64,000 nucleotides of DNA from an uncultured Angelakisella sp. (GTDB taxonomy: Bacteria; Bacillota; Clostridia; Oscillospirales; Ruminococcaceae), in the NCBI GenBank assembly GCA_934524965.1, contig CAKSYU010000005.1, positions 10,524 to 74,523 on the forward strand, in the 5' to 3' direction. Shown here piece after piece: positions 16,716-25,132 of the stretch (the first letter of the stretch is position 1; every line of letters starts with the position of its first letter). The position numbers and the translations under genes are program-made. The notes under the pieces were generated by a model. The model worked only from the letters and a program-made list of their open reading frames with translations. It was not told the DNA's origin and did no database searches.

Positions 16716-18254
16716 TTATTCGGCGGGGACAGGGAACATCATCTGGGCAATGTATTTGTCATGGAAATAGGGGCTGGAGGCAAGCTCCACCGTTTCCATG
16801 CGCTGCACCAGCCGTTCCGCCTCCTGCTGACGGTGTGCCGATTGCAGGATCTGTGCCGCACCGTTGCCTGCCGCGTTGCCGATGGCAATGGCTTTTTGGG
16901 CAAAACCGGGCGGGATCAGCCCGATGGATTCCGCGCTGGCGGGACGCAGATAGCTGCCGAAACCGCCGCACAGAATAATGGCATCAATATCCGCGTAGGT
17001 TAGCCCCGCGGTGTGGATCAGGGTATCCATGCCGGCACGGATCGCTGCCTTTGCCAGCTGGACCTGCCGAATATCCTTTTGGGAAAGGTACACGGGGCTT
17101 TGCTCAAAGAAGAAATCTCCGCTTTCCGCCAGCTTCAGCTTGCCTTTTGCCGTAATCTTTCCGGCATTCAGCAGCGCCGCTACAGCGTCGATCAGCCCGC
17201 TGCCGCACAGTTTATCGGCAGGCAGCCCGCCGATGGTGGTATAGGTAAATTTACCGTCCTGATACTCGACCGCATTGATGGCACCGCCGCAGGCGTTGCC
17301 GCCGCAGGAAATGCCTGCGCCCTCAAAGGCGGGACCTGCCGCGGTGGAACAGCAAAGTAATTTGCTGCCGGAGGAAAGCACCATCTCGCCGTTGGTGCCG
17401 GCATCGACCAGCAGAATATTGCCCTGCATCTGTGCCATGCCGCTGGCAAGGACACTGCAGGTAATGTCTGCACCCACATAGGCGGAGGCGCACTCGGGGA
17501 TCCAGCAGGGGAGATGCTCAAAACCGGGCAGGGCAATATCAAAAAGTCCGCCAAAAGGCTGCTCCATGGTAAAGGGAGCGACCGAGAGCGGCGCAGGCTC
17601 AATGCCGCACAAAATGTACATCATGGTGGTATTGCCGCACATCACCAGATAGCGTACCGCCTCGGTGCCGATGTCCGCCTCGGCGCACAGGTCTTTTATC
17701 ATATCGCTCAACTGTCGGCGGATCAGCGCCGACTGGGGTGCGATGGTATCGCTGTTGCAGGCAACAATACGGGAAATAACATCGGCACCGTATGCCTGCT
17801 GGCGGTTCAGCTCGCCTTTTGCCGCCAGCGGGCGCTTTTCGGCGGGGGAAAAAAGCTGCGCCGCTACCGTTGTGGTGCCGATATCAAAGGCAACGCCATA
17901 GCCTTCGCGGTACAGCGGTGCCAAGTTTCCCTCCCATGCGGTATAGGTGTTTTCCACCACCGCGTCGGTGGTGTTCGGGAGCAGTTCCACCGTGCAGTCC
18001 CCTGCCGCGGCGGCATAGCACGCCATACGGATTCCCGCCGCCTGTTCTGCGGGGAAGATCCACTTGACCTCATTGGGAAGGGGTTTGCTGAGAGCACCTG
18101 CGGCTTTCACCTTGCACTTGCCGCAGCTTCCCTTGCCGCCGCAGGGAAAGCTGACCGAAATGCCGGCTTTTTGAATAGCGGCAAGCAGAGTCTCGCCAGG
18201 TTCCACGGAGACAGCATATTGGCGGTCGCCTTTGCGGACTGTTACGGTTGGCAT
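16716..18254 (-). CDS. Reductive activator of corrinoid proteins (2Fe-2S + ASKHA ATPase)
   Basis: 512 residues. The N-terminal 2Fe-2S ferredoxin domain has C38, C44, C47 and C79 (CGGKGSCGKC then MACYA). A linker precedes the DUF4445/ASKHA ATPase domain with DIGTTTVAAQLF (phosphate 1), VDAGTNGEMVL (phosphate 2) and AIILCGGFGSYL (adenosine region). This is the RACo/RamA-like architecture that uses ATP and reductant to return oxidised cob(II)amide to cob(I)amide. The partner is most likely the corrinoid protein at 21475. It is transcribed away from the PucR regulator end in the same direction, 33 bp downstream of that gene, so the two are probably an operon. Confidence 0.88.
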   Translation of the reverse strand: MPTVTVRKGDRQYAVSVEPGETLLAAIQKAGISVSFPCGGKGSCGKCKVKAAGALSKPLPNEVKWIFPAEQAAGIRMACYAAAAGDCTVELLPNTTDAVVENTYTAWEGNLAPLYREGYGVAFDIGTTTVAAQLFSPAEKRPLAAKGELNRQQAYGADVISRIVACNSDTIAPQSALIRRQLSDMIKDLCAEADIGTEAVRYLVMCGNTTMMYILCGIEPAPLSVAPFTMEQPFGGLFDIALPGFEHLPCWIPECASAYVGADITCSVLASGMAQMQGNILLVDAGTNGEMVLSSGSKLLCCSTAAGPAFEGAGISCGGNACGGAINAVEYQDGKFTYTTIGGLPADKLCGSGLIDAVAALLNAGKITAKGKLKLAESGDFFFEQSPVYLSQKDIRQVQLAKAAIRAGMDTLIHTAGLTYADIDAIILCGGFGSYLRPASAESIGLIPPGFAQKAIAIGNAAGNGAAQILQSAHRQQEAERLVQRMETVELASSPYFHDKYIAQMMFPVPAE

Positions 18255-18287
18255 GGTTTCTCCCTCTCTTTCTCCGGATGTGCCGGC

Positions 18288-19493
18288 TTAAAAGCGGTTG
18301 GGCAGTTTATCGGAGACCTGATTGACCAAATCCGGATACAGTTCCCTGATGTGCAGCCACAGTTCCAGTATAACGCCGTCGCGGAAATTCTGCGGGTCCA
18401 GCCCCACGATTTCCTTGATGCGGCGGAAGCGGTACAACAGGGTGTTTTTATGGATATTCAGGTCATCGGCGGTCTTTTGAACGGCGCAGCTGTTGCCAAA
18501 GTAGACATTGATGGTCTCCACCAGTTCGTCCTTCAGCTCCTCACAGTGGGGGAAGTACTGGTTCAAAAAGGAGCGAATGACCGGCTGCGGCAGCTGATAA
18601 ATAAGATTGAGCAGATGCCAGTCGTTGATGGTGGTCGCGTGTGTCCGGTGAAACCGCATTGCCAGATTGACGCAGCGGTTCGCCTCCTGGAAGCTCTCGC
18701 GGTAGCCCCGCAGCGAATCCCGAATGGTGCCGATGCCAATGGTACAGGACATATTGATCTGCTCCAGCTTGGTCGTCAGAAAATCAAAGGACGCCATCAT
18801 CTCGTCCCGCACATGGTTTTGGCTGAAGGTGCGCATGGGGGAGGAACTGATGCTGAACGCATAGAGATTCCGCCCAAGATAGCAGTAAAAGTTGACATGG
18901 ACCCGACCGATGATATTTTGCAGGATATAGTTTTCCATAAAGGAGGCATCGGAATTGATGGCGGTGACGCCGCCCACCCGCTTGCCGGAAATGCGGATCA
19001 CCACGATTCGGGCGGAATGGTTGGCATCAATGCCGATCTCTGCGGCGGTGGATTCCAGCTCGCTCCAATCGGTATATTCCGGGTCAAACAGGTTGACAAT
19101 CCAGCCCTCGATGATGCGGCGCTTATAGACGGCGGCGTTGCCGCTGCTGGCTTTTTCTATCAGGGTCTCCAGCGTATATTTCAGCAGATTGATAAGGGAG
19201 CGGTCCAGCTCCTTTTTATTTTCCGGTGTGCGCAGCACGCAGATGGCGGCAACGGAATTCAGGGTATAAAGCGGGAATGCCGCGCCGCTCCAGTAGGGCG
19301 ATCGGGTGCTGTCCAGCGGTACGATCTCGCCGGAGGAAGCGGCTTTGACGGCGTCCGGTACCATGCAGCCGCGTTCTTCGGGGCGCAGGGAGGCGATCAC
19401 CTCGCCCGTGGGGGCAAGAATACAGATCCGCTGCTCCAGAAGCTGAGAAGCTTCCTCCAGAATAAAGACTGCGGACTCCTTGCTGAGCGCCAT
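18288..19493 (-). CDS. PucR/CdaR-type transcriptional regulator
   Basis: 401 residues from ATG 19493, chosen over the GTG at 19502 because AAAGGCGG lies 8 nt before the ATG. The N-terminus is a ligand-sensing region (EQRICILAPTGEVIASL). The middle is a GGDEF-like degenerate domain common in this group. The C-terminal HTH_30 domain reads TADDLNIHKNTLLYRFRRIKEIVGLDPQNF. Members respond to purine, sugar-acid or methylated-amine catabolites. It lies divergent from the NCS1 permease gene and upstream of the corrinoid activator, so it is the likely island regulator. Three TGTA-N6-TACA sites occupy the divergent region. Confidence 0.82.
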   Translation of the reverse strand: MALSKESAVFILEEASQLLEQRICILAPTGEVIASLRPEERGCMVPDAVKAASSGEIVPLDSTRSPYWSGAAFPLYTLNSVAAICVLRTPENKKELDRSLINLLKYTLETLIEKASSGNAAVYKRRIIEGWIVNLFDPEYTDWSELESTAAEIGIDANHSARIVVIRISGKRVGGVTAINSDASFMENYILQNIIGRVHVNFYCYLGRNLYAFSISSSPMRTFSQNHVRDEMMASFDFLTTKLEQINMSCTIGIGTIRDSLRGYRESFQEANRCVNLAMRFHRTHATTINDWHLLNLIYQLPQPVIRSFLNQYFPHCEELKDELVETINVYFGNSCAVQKTADDLNIHKNTLLYRFRRIKEIVGLDPQNFRDGVILELWLHIRELYPDLVNQVSDKLPNRF

Positions 19494-19516
19494 GTGGATC
19501 ACCGCCTTTCTGCTAT

Positions 19517-19530
19517 TGTACGAATGTACA
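19517..19530. promoter_or_regulatory. Candidate operator 1 (TGTA-N6-TACA)
   Basis: The dyad TGTACGAATGTACA sits inside a longer perfect pair TTGTAC/GTACAA (19516-19531), 23 bp upstream of the PucR-type start. Its position would allow autoregulation. Confidence 0.6.
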
Positions 19531-19652
19531 AATATTTCCCGAAAGGATAGGACGACCGATCCTTTCTTTTCTTGATGCTAACAGATAATAAATGAAAAAG
19601 CAAGCATATTGCAATAAAAATGGTGTTTTATTTCTGCTGTTTATATGCATTA

Positions 19653-19666
19653 TGTACAAACATACA
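19653..19666. promoter_or_regulatory. Candidate operator 2 (TGTA-N6-TACA)
   Basis: TGTACAAACATACA matches the same TGTA-N6-TACA pattern. It is 136 bp from site 1 and 43 bp from site 3, close to whole helical turns. Confidence 0.55.
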
Positions 19667-19695
19667 ATAAATAAGCAAAAATAATGTTAATAAAC

Positions 19696-19709
19696 TGTAC
19701 TTACATACA
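19696..19709. promoter_or_regulatory. Candidate operator 3 (TGTA-N6-TACA)
   Basis: TGTACTTACATACA is the third copy in the 560-bp divergent region, which is otherwise AT-rich and gene-free (about 19570-19920). Confidence 0.55.
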
Positions 19710-19886
19710 AAAACAGAATTCATGAGGAAAAATAAACGGAATTTTAACTGGAATTTGGCTGACGGTTCCTTTTTTGGCGGACTGCAAAACGCCATGGAAA
19801 GAGAAAAAACACTAAAATTATTGCAAAAATAGACGCAAGACCAGTTATTTTGCTCAAATTGGAGAGATAATTCGTTTTTTCGACCG

Positions 19887-19916
19887 ATGACAAATCGGGA
19901 AGCCGGTTGATACAAT
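19887..19916 (+). promoter_or_regulatory. Promoter of the NCS1 permease operon
   Basis: ATGACA (19887-19892), 18-bp spacer, TACAAT (19911-19916). The transcript would have a leader of about 130 nt before the permease ATG. Confidence 0.55.
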
Positions 19917-19935
19917 TATGTTACCGGTTACAGAG

Positions 19936-19948
19936 CAGTTATGTATTC
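19936..19948. repeat. 13-bp word shared with the UroD-thioredoxin promoter region
   Basis: CAGTTATGTATTC is identical to 16601-16613. In both places it lies within about 7-25 bp downstream of the proposed -10, in opposite orientation relative to transcription. It may be a shared regulatory site or chance. Confidence 0.35.
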
Positions 19949-20054
19949 AAAATTCTGGAGGGACAAGTCTCCGGTGGCTGAACCTCCCGCAATCCAGATC
20001 CCGCAACAATCCGTTTCCTTAGCAGAACCAAATAATTGAGAGGAGTTTTTTCTA

Positions 20055-21437
20055 ATGGCAAGCAACGAAACCAGCGTTCAGATTGCCGAGGAGTATCCTA
20101 TTGAAGTATCGGTTCCTATGGAAGCCCGTCATTACGGGTTCATAGATATGATCGCTACCTGGATCGGCGCTAACGCAAATACTTCCTCCTGGTACACCGG
20201 CGGCTGCATTGCCGCGGTAGGTGTTCTGGGCGGATTTGCAGTCATCTTTATCGCAAACCCCATTGCCTACGCTATCATGGCACTGGTCGGCTACATGGGC
20301 TACAAGGTCGGTACCACCTCGATGGGTCTTACCCGTGCCTCCTTCGGTATCAAGGGTTCTATCCTGCCCTCGGTACTCAACGCCACCCAGTTCATCGGCT
20401 GGTGCGCCATGAATACTTACATCGCCGCCATCTCCATGAGCTATCTGTTCGAGATGATGTTCGGCTGGCCCGCCTTCGGCGCGGAAGGCTCCACCTTTAC
20501 CATGGTGGTCGGCGTTCTGTTCTGTTCGGTGCTTCAGATCGGCATGACCGTCGTACAGGGCTCCAAGTCCATCAAGATCGCGGAGCGCGTCGGCGTTATC
20601 GCACTCTTGATCCTTACTGTCTGGGAGACCTATGTAATCCTGAAGGCTTACCCGCTTTCGCAGATTTTGGCATGGCAGCCCAGCGGCGATTTCTCCATTA
20701 CCTTCGGTGCCGCCATGGATATCATGGTCGCGTTCTCCTTCGGCTGGATCCCCGCCATCGCGGAATTTACCCGCTATACCAAGGATAAGAAATCCGCGGT
20801 CGTCGCCCCCATGATCGGCGCGAATGTAGCGCTGTTCTGGTTCGCCATCATCGGCATGTTCGGCGCTATCGCCAATTCCATTTCCACCGGTATATTCGAT
20901 CCCAACGCCTCCGATCCCTCTACCGTTATGGCAAATTTGGGACTGGGCTGGGTCGCTTTCGGTGTACTTATCCTTGCTACCTGCACCACCAACTGCGTCA
21001 ATATTTATTCTTCGGGCATGTCCGTTGCCAACTGTCTGCCCAAGGTAGGCGAAAAGAAGTGCCTGTACGGGACAGCCGCACTCACGGTCATCGTTTCCCT
21101 TATCCCTGTCTGGGTCGGCAGCTTTTACGATACCTTTGTTTACTTCCTGGGCTATGTCGGGCTGATCTTTGCCCCGCTACTCGCCATCATGATCATCGAC
21201 TTCTATGTAGTGCAGAAGCGCGAGTATGACTGGTCCCAGTGCGCCACTGTAGGCGGTAAGTACTGGTATAAAGGCGGCGTGAACTGGATCGCAGTCGCTT
21301 CGTGGGCGATTGGTGTTGTTGCGTACTTCCTGTGCCTGAACTGGAGCCTCGTAATGAACACTATGGGCGCTATCTACGCTACCGTGATCATCACCGCCGT
21401 GGTTTATGCCGTTCTTAATAAAATCGTCAGAAAATAA
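20055..21437 (+). CDS. NCS1 family permease (cytosine/hydantoin-type)
   Basis: 460 residues with about twelve hydrophobic helices. The N-terminal segment RHYGFIDMIATWIGANANTSSW is the NCS1 signature region around helix 1. GTTSMGLTRASFG follows after helix 2. Characterised NCS1 members import cytosine, purines, hydantoins, allantoin or uracil with sodium or protons. It is the first gene of the operon with the corrinoid protein and MttB homologue, so its substrate is probably the methylated compound to be demethylated. A GAGAGGAG ribosome site precedes the ATG. The substrate itself is not identifiable. Confidence 0.85.
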   Translation: MASNETSVQIAEEYPIEVSVPMEARHYGFIDMIATWIGANANTSSWYTGGCIAAVGVLGGFAVIFIANPIAYAIMALVGYMGYKVGTTSMGLTRASFGIKGSILPSVLNATQFIGWCAMNTYIAAISMSYLFEMMFGWPAFGAEGSTFTMVVGVLFCSVLQIGMTVVQGSKSIKIAERVGVIALLILTVWETYVILKAYPLSQILAWQPSGDFSITFGAAMDIMVAFSFGWIPAIAEFTRYTKDKKSAVVAPMIGANVALFWFAIIGMFGAIANSISTGIFDPNASDPSTVMANLGLGWVAFGVLILATCTTNCVNIYSSGMSVANCLPKVGEKKCLYGTAALTVIVSLIPVWVGSFYDTFVYFLGYVGLIFAPLLAIMIIDFYVVQKREYDWSQCATVGGKYWYKGGVNWIAVASWAIGVVAYFLCLNWSLVMNTMGAIYATVIITAVVYAVLNKIVRK

Positions 21438-21474
21438 AACCGATATTGTCACCGTACAATCGAAAGGAGTTATC

Positions 21475-22116
21475 ATGGACAAACTGTTAGAAAAGATCAC
21501 CGCTTCCGTAATCGATACCGATGAAGGCGATGCCGCCGAGCTTGCCCAGGAAGCTTTGGATGCAGGCATCAATGTGTTCACCATCGTAGATGCCCTTACC
21601 GAAGGCATTGACGAGCTGGGCAGACAGTTCGAGAACCTGGAGTGCTTCCTTCCCGAACTGATCCTTGGCGGCAACGCGATGGAAGAAGCCATGAAGGTGC
21701 TGAATCCCGAGATCGAGAAGAATATCCAGACCGCCGAAGAGCCTATCGTTATCGTTACCGGCAACCTGCAGGGCGATATCCATGATATCGGCCGTGAGAT
21801 CCTGTGCACCATGCTGCGCGTCGCGGGCTTTACCGTACATGACCTGGGCAACGATGTAAAGGCTGCCGATTTTATCGAGAGCGCCCAGCGCTATAATGCC
21901 GACTTCATCGGCCTGTCCTCTCTGCTTACCACCTCCCTGCCGTTCTCCAAGGACGTCATCAAGCTGCGTGATGATCTCGGTCTCAAGGCAAAGGTCATCA
22001 TGGGCGGCGGTGCCGTTACCAAGGAGTATGTTGAGCAGATCGGTGCCGACGGCTATTCCGGTACGGCGGTAGAAGCAGTAGAACTTGTAAAGCGTCTTTA
22101 CGCGGAAGGGAAATAA
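21475..22116 (+). CDS. Corrinoid protein of the MttC/MtbC family
   Basis: 213 residues from ATG 21475, with GAAAGGAG upstream. The N-terminal four-helix cap domain (about 1-85) contains LGGNAMEEAMKVL. The cobalamin-binding domain has GDIHDIG, with His103 as the expected lower cobalt ligand, and VIMGGGAVT near the C-terminus. It carries the methyl group between the MttB-type enzyme and the second methyltransferase. It lies 37 bp after the permease gene and 3 bp before the MttB homologue, in the usual order. Confidence 0.93.
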   Translation: MDKLLEKITASVIDTDEGDAAELAQEALDAGINVFTIVDALTEGIDELGRQFENLECFLPELILGGNAMEEAMKVLNPEIEKNIQTAEEPIVIVTGNLQGDIHDIGREILCTMLRVAGFTVHDLGNDVKAADFIESAQRYNADFIGLSSLLTTSLPFSKDVIKLRDDLGLKAKVIMGGGAVTKEYVEQIGADGYSGTAVEAVELVKRLYAEGK

Positions 22117-22119
22117 AAT

Positions 22120-23496
22120 ATGGCAATCAATATCTTTGAGGTTTTGCGCAGAGCCGAAGACGGCGTCTACATGAAGGAAGACGAGTTCAATATGAAGCTT
22201 TACAAGACCAATAAGGCACTTGTAAAGAAATATGGCATCAAGTTTGACCGTGAAAATCCTATTCAGGAAAATGACGAGATGGCTTCCAACCTGTTCGATG
22301 CCGCCATCGAGCTGTGTCTGGAAATGGGCGGTATGTACTGCGTGGATACCAGCCGCATCATCAAGGTCTCCAAGGAAGAGATCCTGGAAGCGCTGGAGCA
22401 GGCACCCAAGGAGATGCTGCTGGGCGAGGGCAAGGATGCCCGCACCCTGCGTGCCCGCCGGATCCACGACGGTCACAAGATGACGGTCTGCGGCGGCTGC
22501 CCCGGCACCCCCCTGCCCGAGGAGCTGTTCCTGCCCATTATGATGTCCTATGCCAAGGAGCCGCTGCTGGATATTATCATTCCCGGTTCTCTGGTCACCA
22601 TCGAGGGCATGGATGTTAAGACCGGCGGACCGCTGGAGATCCGTGCCTGCCGTCAGGAGATGCTGTGGATGCGTGAGGCTCTGACCCGCTACGGTCGTCC
22701 CGGTACTCACATCTACGCTGCCGGCGAATCCTCCGCTACTGAGCTGGGCACGCTGGCAATCTGCAACGAAAAATATATGCGCGGCACCGATTCCCACATG
22801 ATCCCCGTTCTGACCGAGCTGAAGACCGATAATATCCGTCTTTCCCGTGTCATGACCGGTCTGGAGTATCCCTCTTGGACCACCTCCCTGATGGATCCCA
22901 TCATCGGCGGCTTTGCCGGCGGTGCCGAGGGTGCTGCCATCGTAGGTGCCGCCGCCATCATGCTGGCGACTGCCTGCTACGGCGTTCAGATGCATTGCCT
23001 GCACGCCATTCACAATAAGTATGTTTCCGTTTCCACCCGTGAGGGTATGTGGATGGATTCTATCATCGGTCGTGCCTTCGCGGTACGCAGCCCCATCGCC
23101 ATTTTTGCCGATGCGTGGACGACCTGCGGCGCCGGCACTGAGGAAGTTCTCTACGAAGCGGCGGCTCTCGCCATCGCACAGGAACTTTCCGCCCTGAATA
23201 CCGACTCTCTGGGTTCTACTAACGGCGTTTACCCCAACTGCTCCGGTCTGGAGGATCGCCTGTTTGCCGAAACGGTCGATGCCGTGTTCCACCAGGGCAT
23301 GACCGAGGTAGAGGGCAATGCGATGCTCAAGAAGATCCTAGAGAAGTACGAGTACACGCTGGATGAGCCGAAGCTGGGCAAGCGCTTTGACGAGGTGTAC
23401 GATGTACGCACCATCGAGCCGACCGCCGAGTGGAAGGGCATGTACGATAAGGTCAAGGCCGACCTCGCTACGATGGGCATTCAGTATCGCTTCTGA
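22120..23496 (+). CDS. MttB-family (COG5598) corrinoid methyltransferase, without pyrrolysine
   Basis: 458 residues. It is a trimethylamine methyltransferase superfamily member: GGCPGTPLPEELFLPIMMS-type N-terminal region, YSRP/SLMDPIIGGFAGGAEGA and a long TIM-barrel body. There is no in-frame TAG, so it belongs to the non-pyrrolysine group, in which characterised members demethylate quaternary amines such as glycine betaine, proline betaine and carnitine. The substrate here is unknown; the NCS1 permease upstream is unusual for a betaine system. A strong hairpin follows the stop. Confidence 0.88.
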   Translation: MAINIFEVLRRAEDGVYMKEDEFNMKLYKTNKALVKKYGIKFDRENPIQENDEMASNLFDAAIELCLEMGGMYCVDTSRIIKVSKEEILEALEQAPKEMLLGEGKDARTLRARRIHDGHKMTVCGGCPGTPLPEELFLPIMMSYAKEPLLDIIIPGSLVTIEGMDVKTGGPLEIRACRQEMLWMREALTRYGRPGTHIYAAGESSATELGTLAICNEKYMRGTDSHMIPVLTELKTDNIRLSRVMTGLEYPSWTTSLMDPIIGGFAGGAEGAAIVGAAAIMLATACYGVQMHCLHAIHNKYVSVSTREGMWMDSIIGRAFAVRSPIAIFADAWTTCGAGTEEVLYEAAALAIAQELSALNTDSLGSTNGVYPNCSGLEDRLFAETVDAVFHQGMTEVEGNAMLKKILEKYEYTLDEPKLGKRFDEVYDVRTIEPTAEWKGMYDKVKADLATMGIQYRF

Positions 23497-23516
23497 TTTA
23501 CTCCCCTTCTCTTCCA

Positions 23517-23550
23517 TAAGGAGCGGCTCGGGGCTCCGGGCCGCTCCTTA
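23517..23550 (+). terminator. Strong stem-loop between mttB homologue and DUF1638 gene
   Basis: TAAGGAGCGGC pairs with GCCGCTCCTTA around CTCCGGG-type loop bases. No T run follows, so it may act as a partial terminator or mRNA-stabilising hairpin that lowers expression of the DUF1638 gene. Confidence 0.6.
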
Positions 23551-23575
23551 ACCCCCCCTGCCATGGAGATCACTT

Positions 23576-24220
23576 ATGCGCCATCCGGTACTTGTTGTCT
23601 GTGAAATGCTGGAGGATGAGATCCGCTGCATTACCGAAAAACATCGGCTCAGTATCCCCACCATATGGGTAGACCGTGGTCTGCACGATTATCCGGTACG
23701 CCTGCACCGGCGGCTTGCCGAGATCATCGCGGAAATGGACGGCTTCGAATATGACGGGATTCTACTGGGCTTTATGCTGTGCGGCAATGCGCTGGATGGC
23801 ATCAGGGCGGGGAACCTGCCGATCATCTTTCCGCGTTTCCACGACTGCATTGATATGCAGCTATCACAGCCACGGGATCCGTATGCCTTTTACCTGACTG
23901 CCGGCTGGCTCAAGGGCTCGGTCTCCCTGCTGAATACCTACGAGCAGGCGGTGCTGCAGTACGGCGAAAAAAAGGCAAAAAAGTTCCTGGACCTTTCGCT
24001 GAAGAACTACAAATCCCTTACCATGATCGATACCGGCGCTTACCCATGCGAGGAAACGCTGGCGATCCCTCAAAAGCTCAGCGCGCTTTGCGGTCTGCCG
24101 CTTACGCGGTGCAGCGGGAATTACACCGTGCTGGAAAAGCTCCTGTGCGGTGTGTGGGATGAGCAGTTCTGCACGCTGCACCCGCACGAGACACTTTCCG
24201 CAGCCGGTATTTTTCTTTAA
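23576..24220 (+). CDS. DUF1638 domain protein
   Basis: 214 residues. The DUF1638 pattern is seen as VVCEMLEDEI, then DRGLHDYPVRLHRRL and a later LGFMLCGNALDGI and RFHDCIDM. Function is not known. Genes of this family recur beside MttB-type methyltransferases and corrinoid proteins in Clostridia and methanogens. Conserved Cys and His (CGNA, HDC) could bind a metal or corrinoid. It lies 79 bp downstream of the methyltransferase and is probably part of the same operon. Confidence 0.82.
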   Translation: MRHPVLVVCEMLEDEIRCITEKHRLSIPTIWVDRGLHDYPVRLHRRLAEIIAEMDGFEYDGILLGFMLCGNALDGIRAGNLPIIFPRFHDCIDMQLSQPRDPYAFYLTAGWLKGSVSLLNTYEQAVLQYGEKKAKKFLDLSLKNYKSLTMIDTGAYPCEETLAIPQKLSALCGLPLTRCSGNYTVLEKLLCGVWDEQFCTLHPHETLSAAGIFL

Positions 24221-24234
24221 GGGAGGAAAGCATC

Positions 24235-24714
24235 ATGGCAGGCGTCACTTTCGATGAAAGCGGGATCACTATTTTAGGGGAGAACATTCCCTACGAGGGG
24301 ATTATCAAGGTTCTTTCCGATAAAGCAAGAACTACCCACACCATTGTATTTGATGTGACGGGGGAGGAGCGTGCCTTTCAGGTCAGGCTCTCCCCGCAGG
24401 AATTTGGGGCAATGAAAAAATGCTGTAAGCAGAAAAACGCGGCGGCATATTTTCAGCCTTATCAGGTGGGTGAAGGGCTGGCGATTGCTACAGTCGCCTG
24501 CACAGTCATTGTTATTCTGGGCTTCTGCGCCGCCATCGCCGGCTTTAAGCGCAGCGATACCATGGGCTACACCTTCGGCGCCGTTGCGCTGGCTGCCATG
24601 CTCGCCAATATCTTTGTTAAACGAAAAATCAGCCTGATGCGCAGTCATCAGGGGGATGACCCCAAAAAAATCACCGCGGCACGGCTGGCTAACAGCCTGT
24701 GGCGGCAGGAATGA
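24235..24714 (+). CDS. Hypothetical two-helix membrane protein
   Basis: 159 residues. The first roughly 75 residues are a soluble domain that looks PH-like or beta-rich (ITILGENIPYEGIIKVLSDK, a pattern like bacterial PH domains that begin with a short strand pair). Two hydrophobic helices follow near residues 83-104 and 112-128, then a basic tail. It starts 15 bp after the DUF1638 gene with GGGAGGAAAGC upstream. No specific family is recognised. Confidence 0.65.
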   Translation: MAGVTFDESGITILGENIPYEGIIKVLSDKARTTHTIVFDVTGEERAFQVRLSPQEFGAMKKCCKQKNAAAYFQPYQVGEGLAIATVACTVIVILGFCAAIAGFKRSDTMGYTFGAVALAAMLANIFVKRKISLMRSHQGDDPKKITAARLANSLWRQE

Positions 24715-24759
24715 CGGCATCTATTATTATCAGTGCCTTCTCAAAGGGAAAGGAGGAAC

Positions 24760-24796
24760 GGCAGCCCTGCCCGAAAATGCGCTCGGGCGGGCTGCC
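24760..24796 (+). terminator. Stem-loop closing the methyltransferase operon
   Basis: GGCAGCC..GCCCGA pairs with TCGGGC.GGCTGCC around AAATGCGC. It lies about 45 bp after the preceding stop. No T run follows, so efficiency is uncertain. Confidence 0.55.
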
Positions 24797-24877
24797 CCGC
24801 TCCTCTGAACCAAAGCGATCCATAAGATCGGGTGGAGCTTTGCCCGCCCCGACACAAACCGCAAAACTGAATATGAG

Positions 24878-25017
24878 GCAGAGATCATAACGGAATCAGG
24901 TGAAAGTCCTGAGCGATCTCGTCGCTGTAACGGGTAGGAACGCCCCCAAATGCCACTGTGAACAAACGGGAAGGCGGGGTGTCTCCCATGATCCGAAGCC
25001 AGAAGACGGTTCTCTGC
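24878..25017 (+). promoter_or_regulatory. Cobalamin riboswitch aptamer
   Basis: The stretch contains the conserved blocks of the B12 riboswitch in order: AATCAGGTGAAAGTCCTGAGC, CGCTGTAACGGGTA, TGCCACTG (24951-24958), CGGGAAGG (24967-24974) and GAAGCCAGAAGAC (24995-25007, the B12 box). P1 is GCAGAGA (24878-24884) with TCTCTGC (25011-25017). A terminator lies between the aptamer and the ribosome site of the next gene, so cobalamin should shut down the DUF4430 and ECF genes. The match is strong enough to name the class. Confidence 0.93.
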
Positions 25018-25088
25018 TTCCCGCAGAATCACCACGAGGAATTGGTCGATGGAAGCAATGGCACGGCATCTGCCGTGCTGTTAGAACA

Positions 25089-25120
25089 GCCGCACTCCTT
25101 TGGGGGCGGCGCATTTTTTT
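25089..25120 (+). terminator. Terminator in the B12 riboswitch expression platform
   Basis: GCCGCACTCC pairs with GGGGGCGGC, followed by GCA and seven T. The ribosome site AGGAGG begins at 25121. A second hairpin GCACGGCA/TGCCGTGC lies at 25061-25078 and may take part in switching. Confidence 0.8.
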
Positions 25121-25132
25121 AGGAGGTTCAAA

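Noticed and set aside
17514..19550. A 678-codon plus-strand frame opposite the corrinoid activator and PucR genes
   Set aside because: Shadow of two genes with clear domain motifs; no start signals.
22120..23496. Pyrrolysine-type MttB with amber read-through
   Set aside because: The frame runs uninterrupted to TGA with no internal TAG, and no pylT/pylS-like gene is visible.
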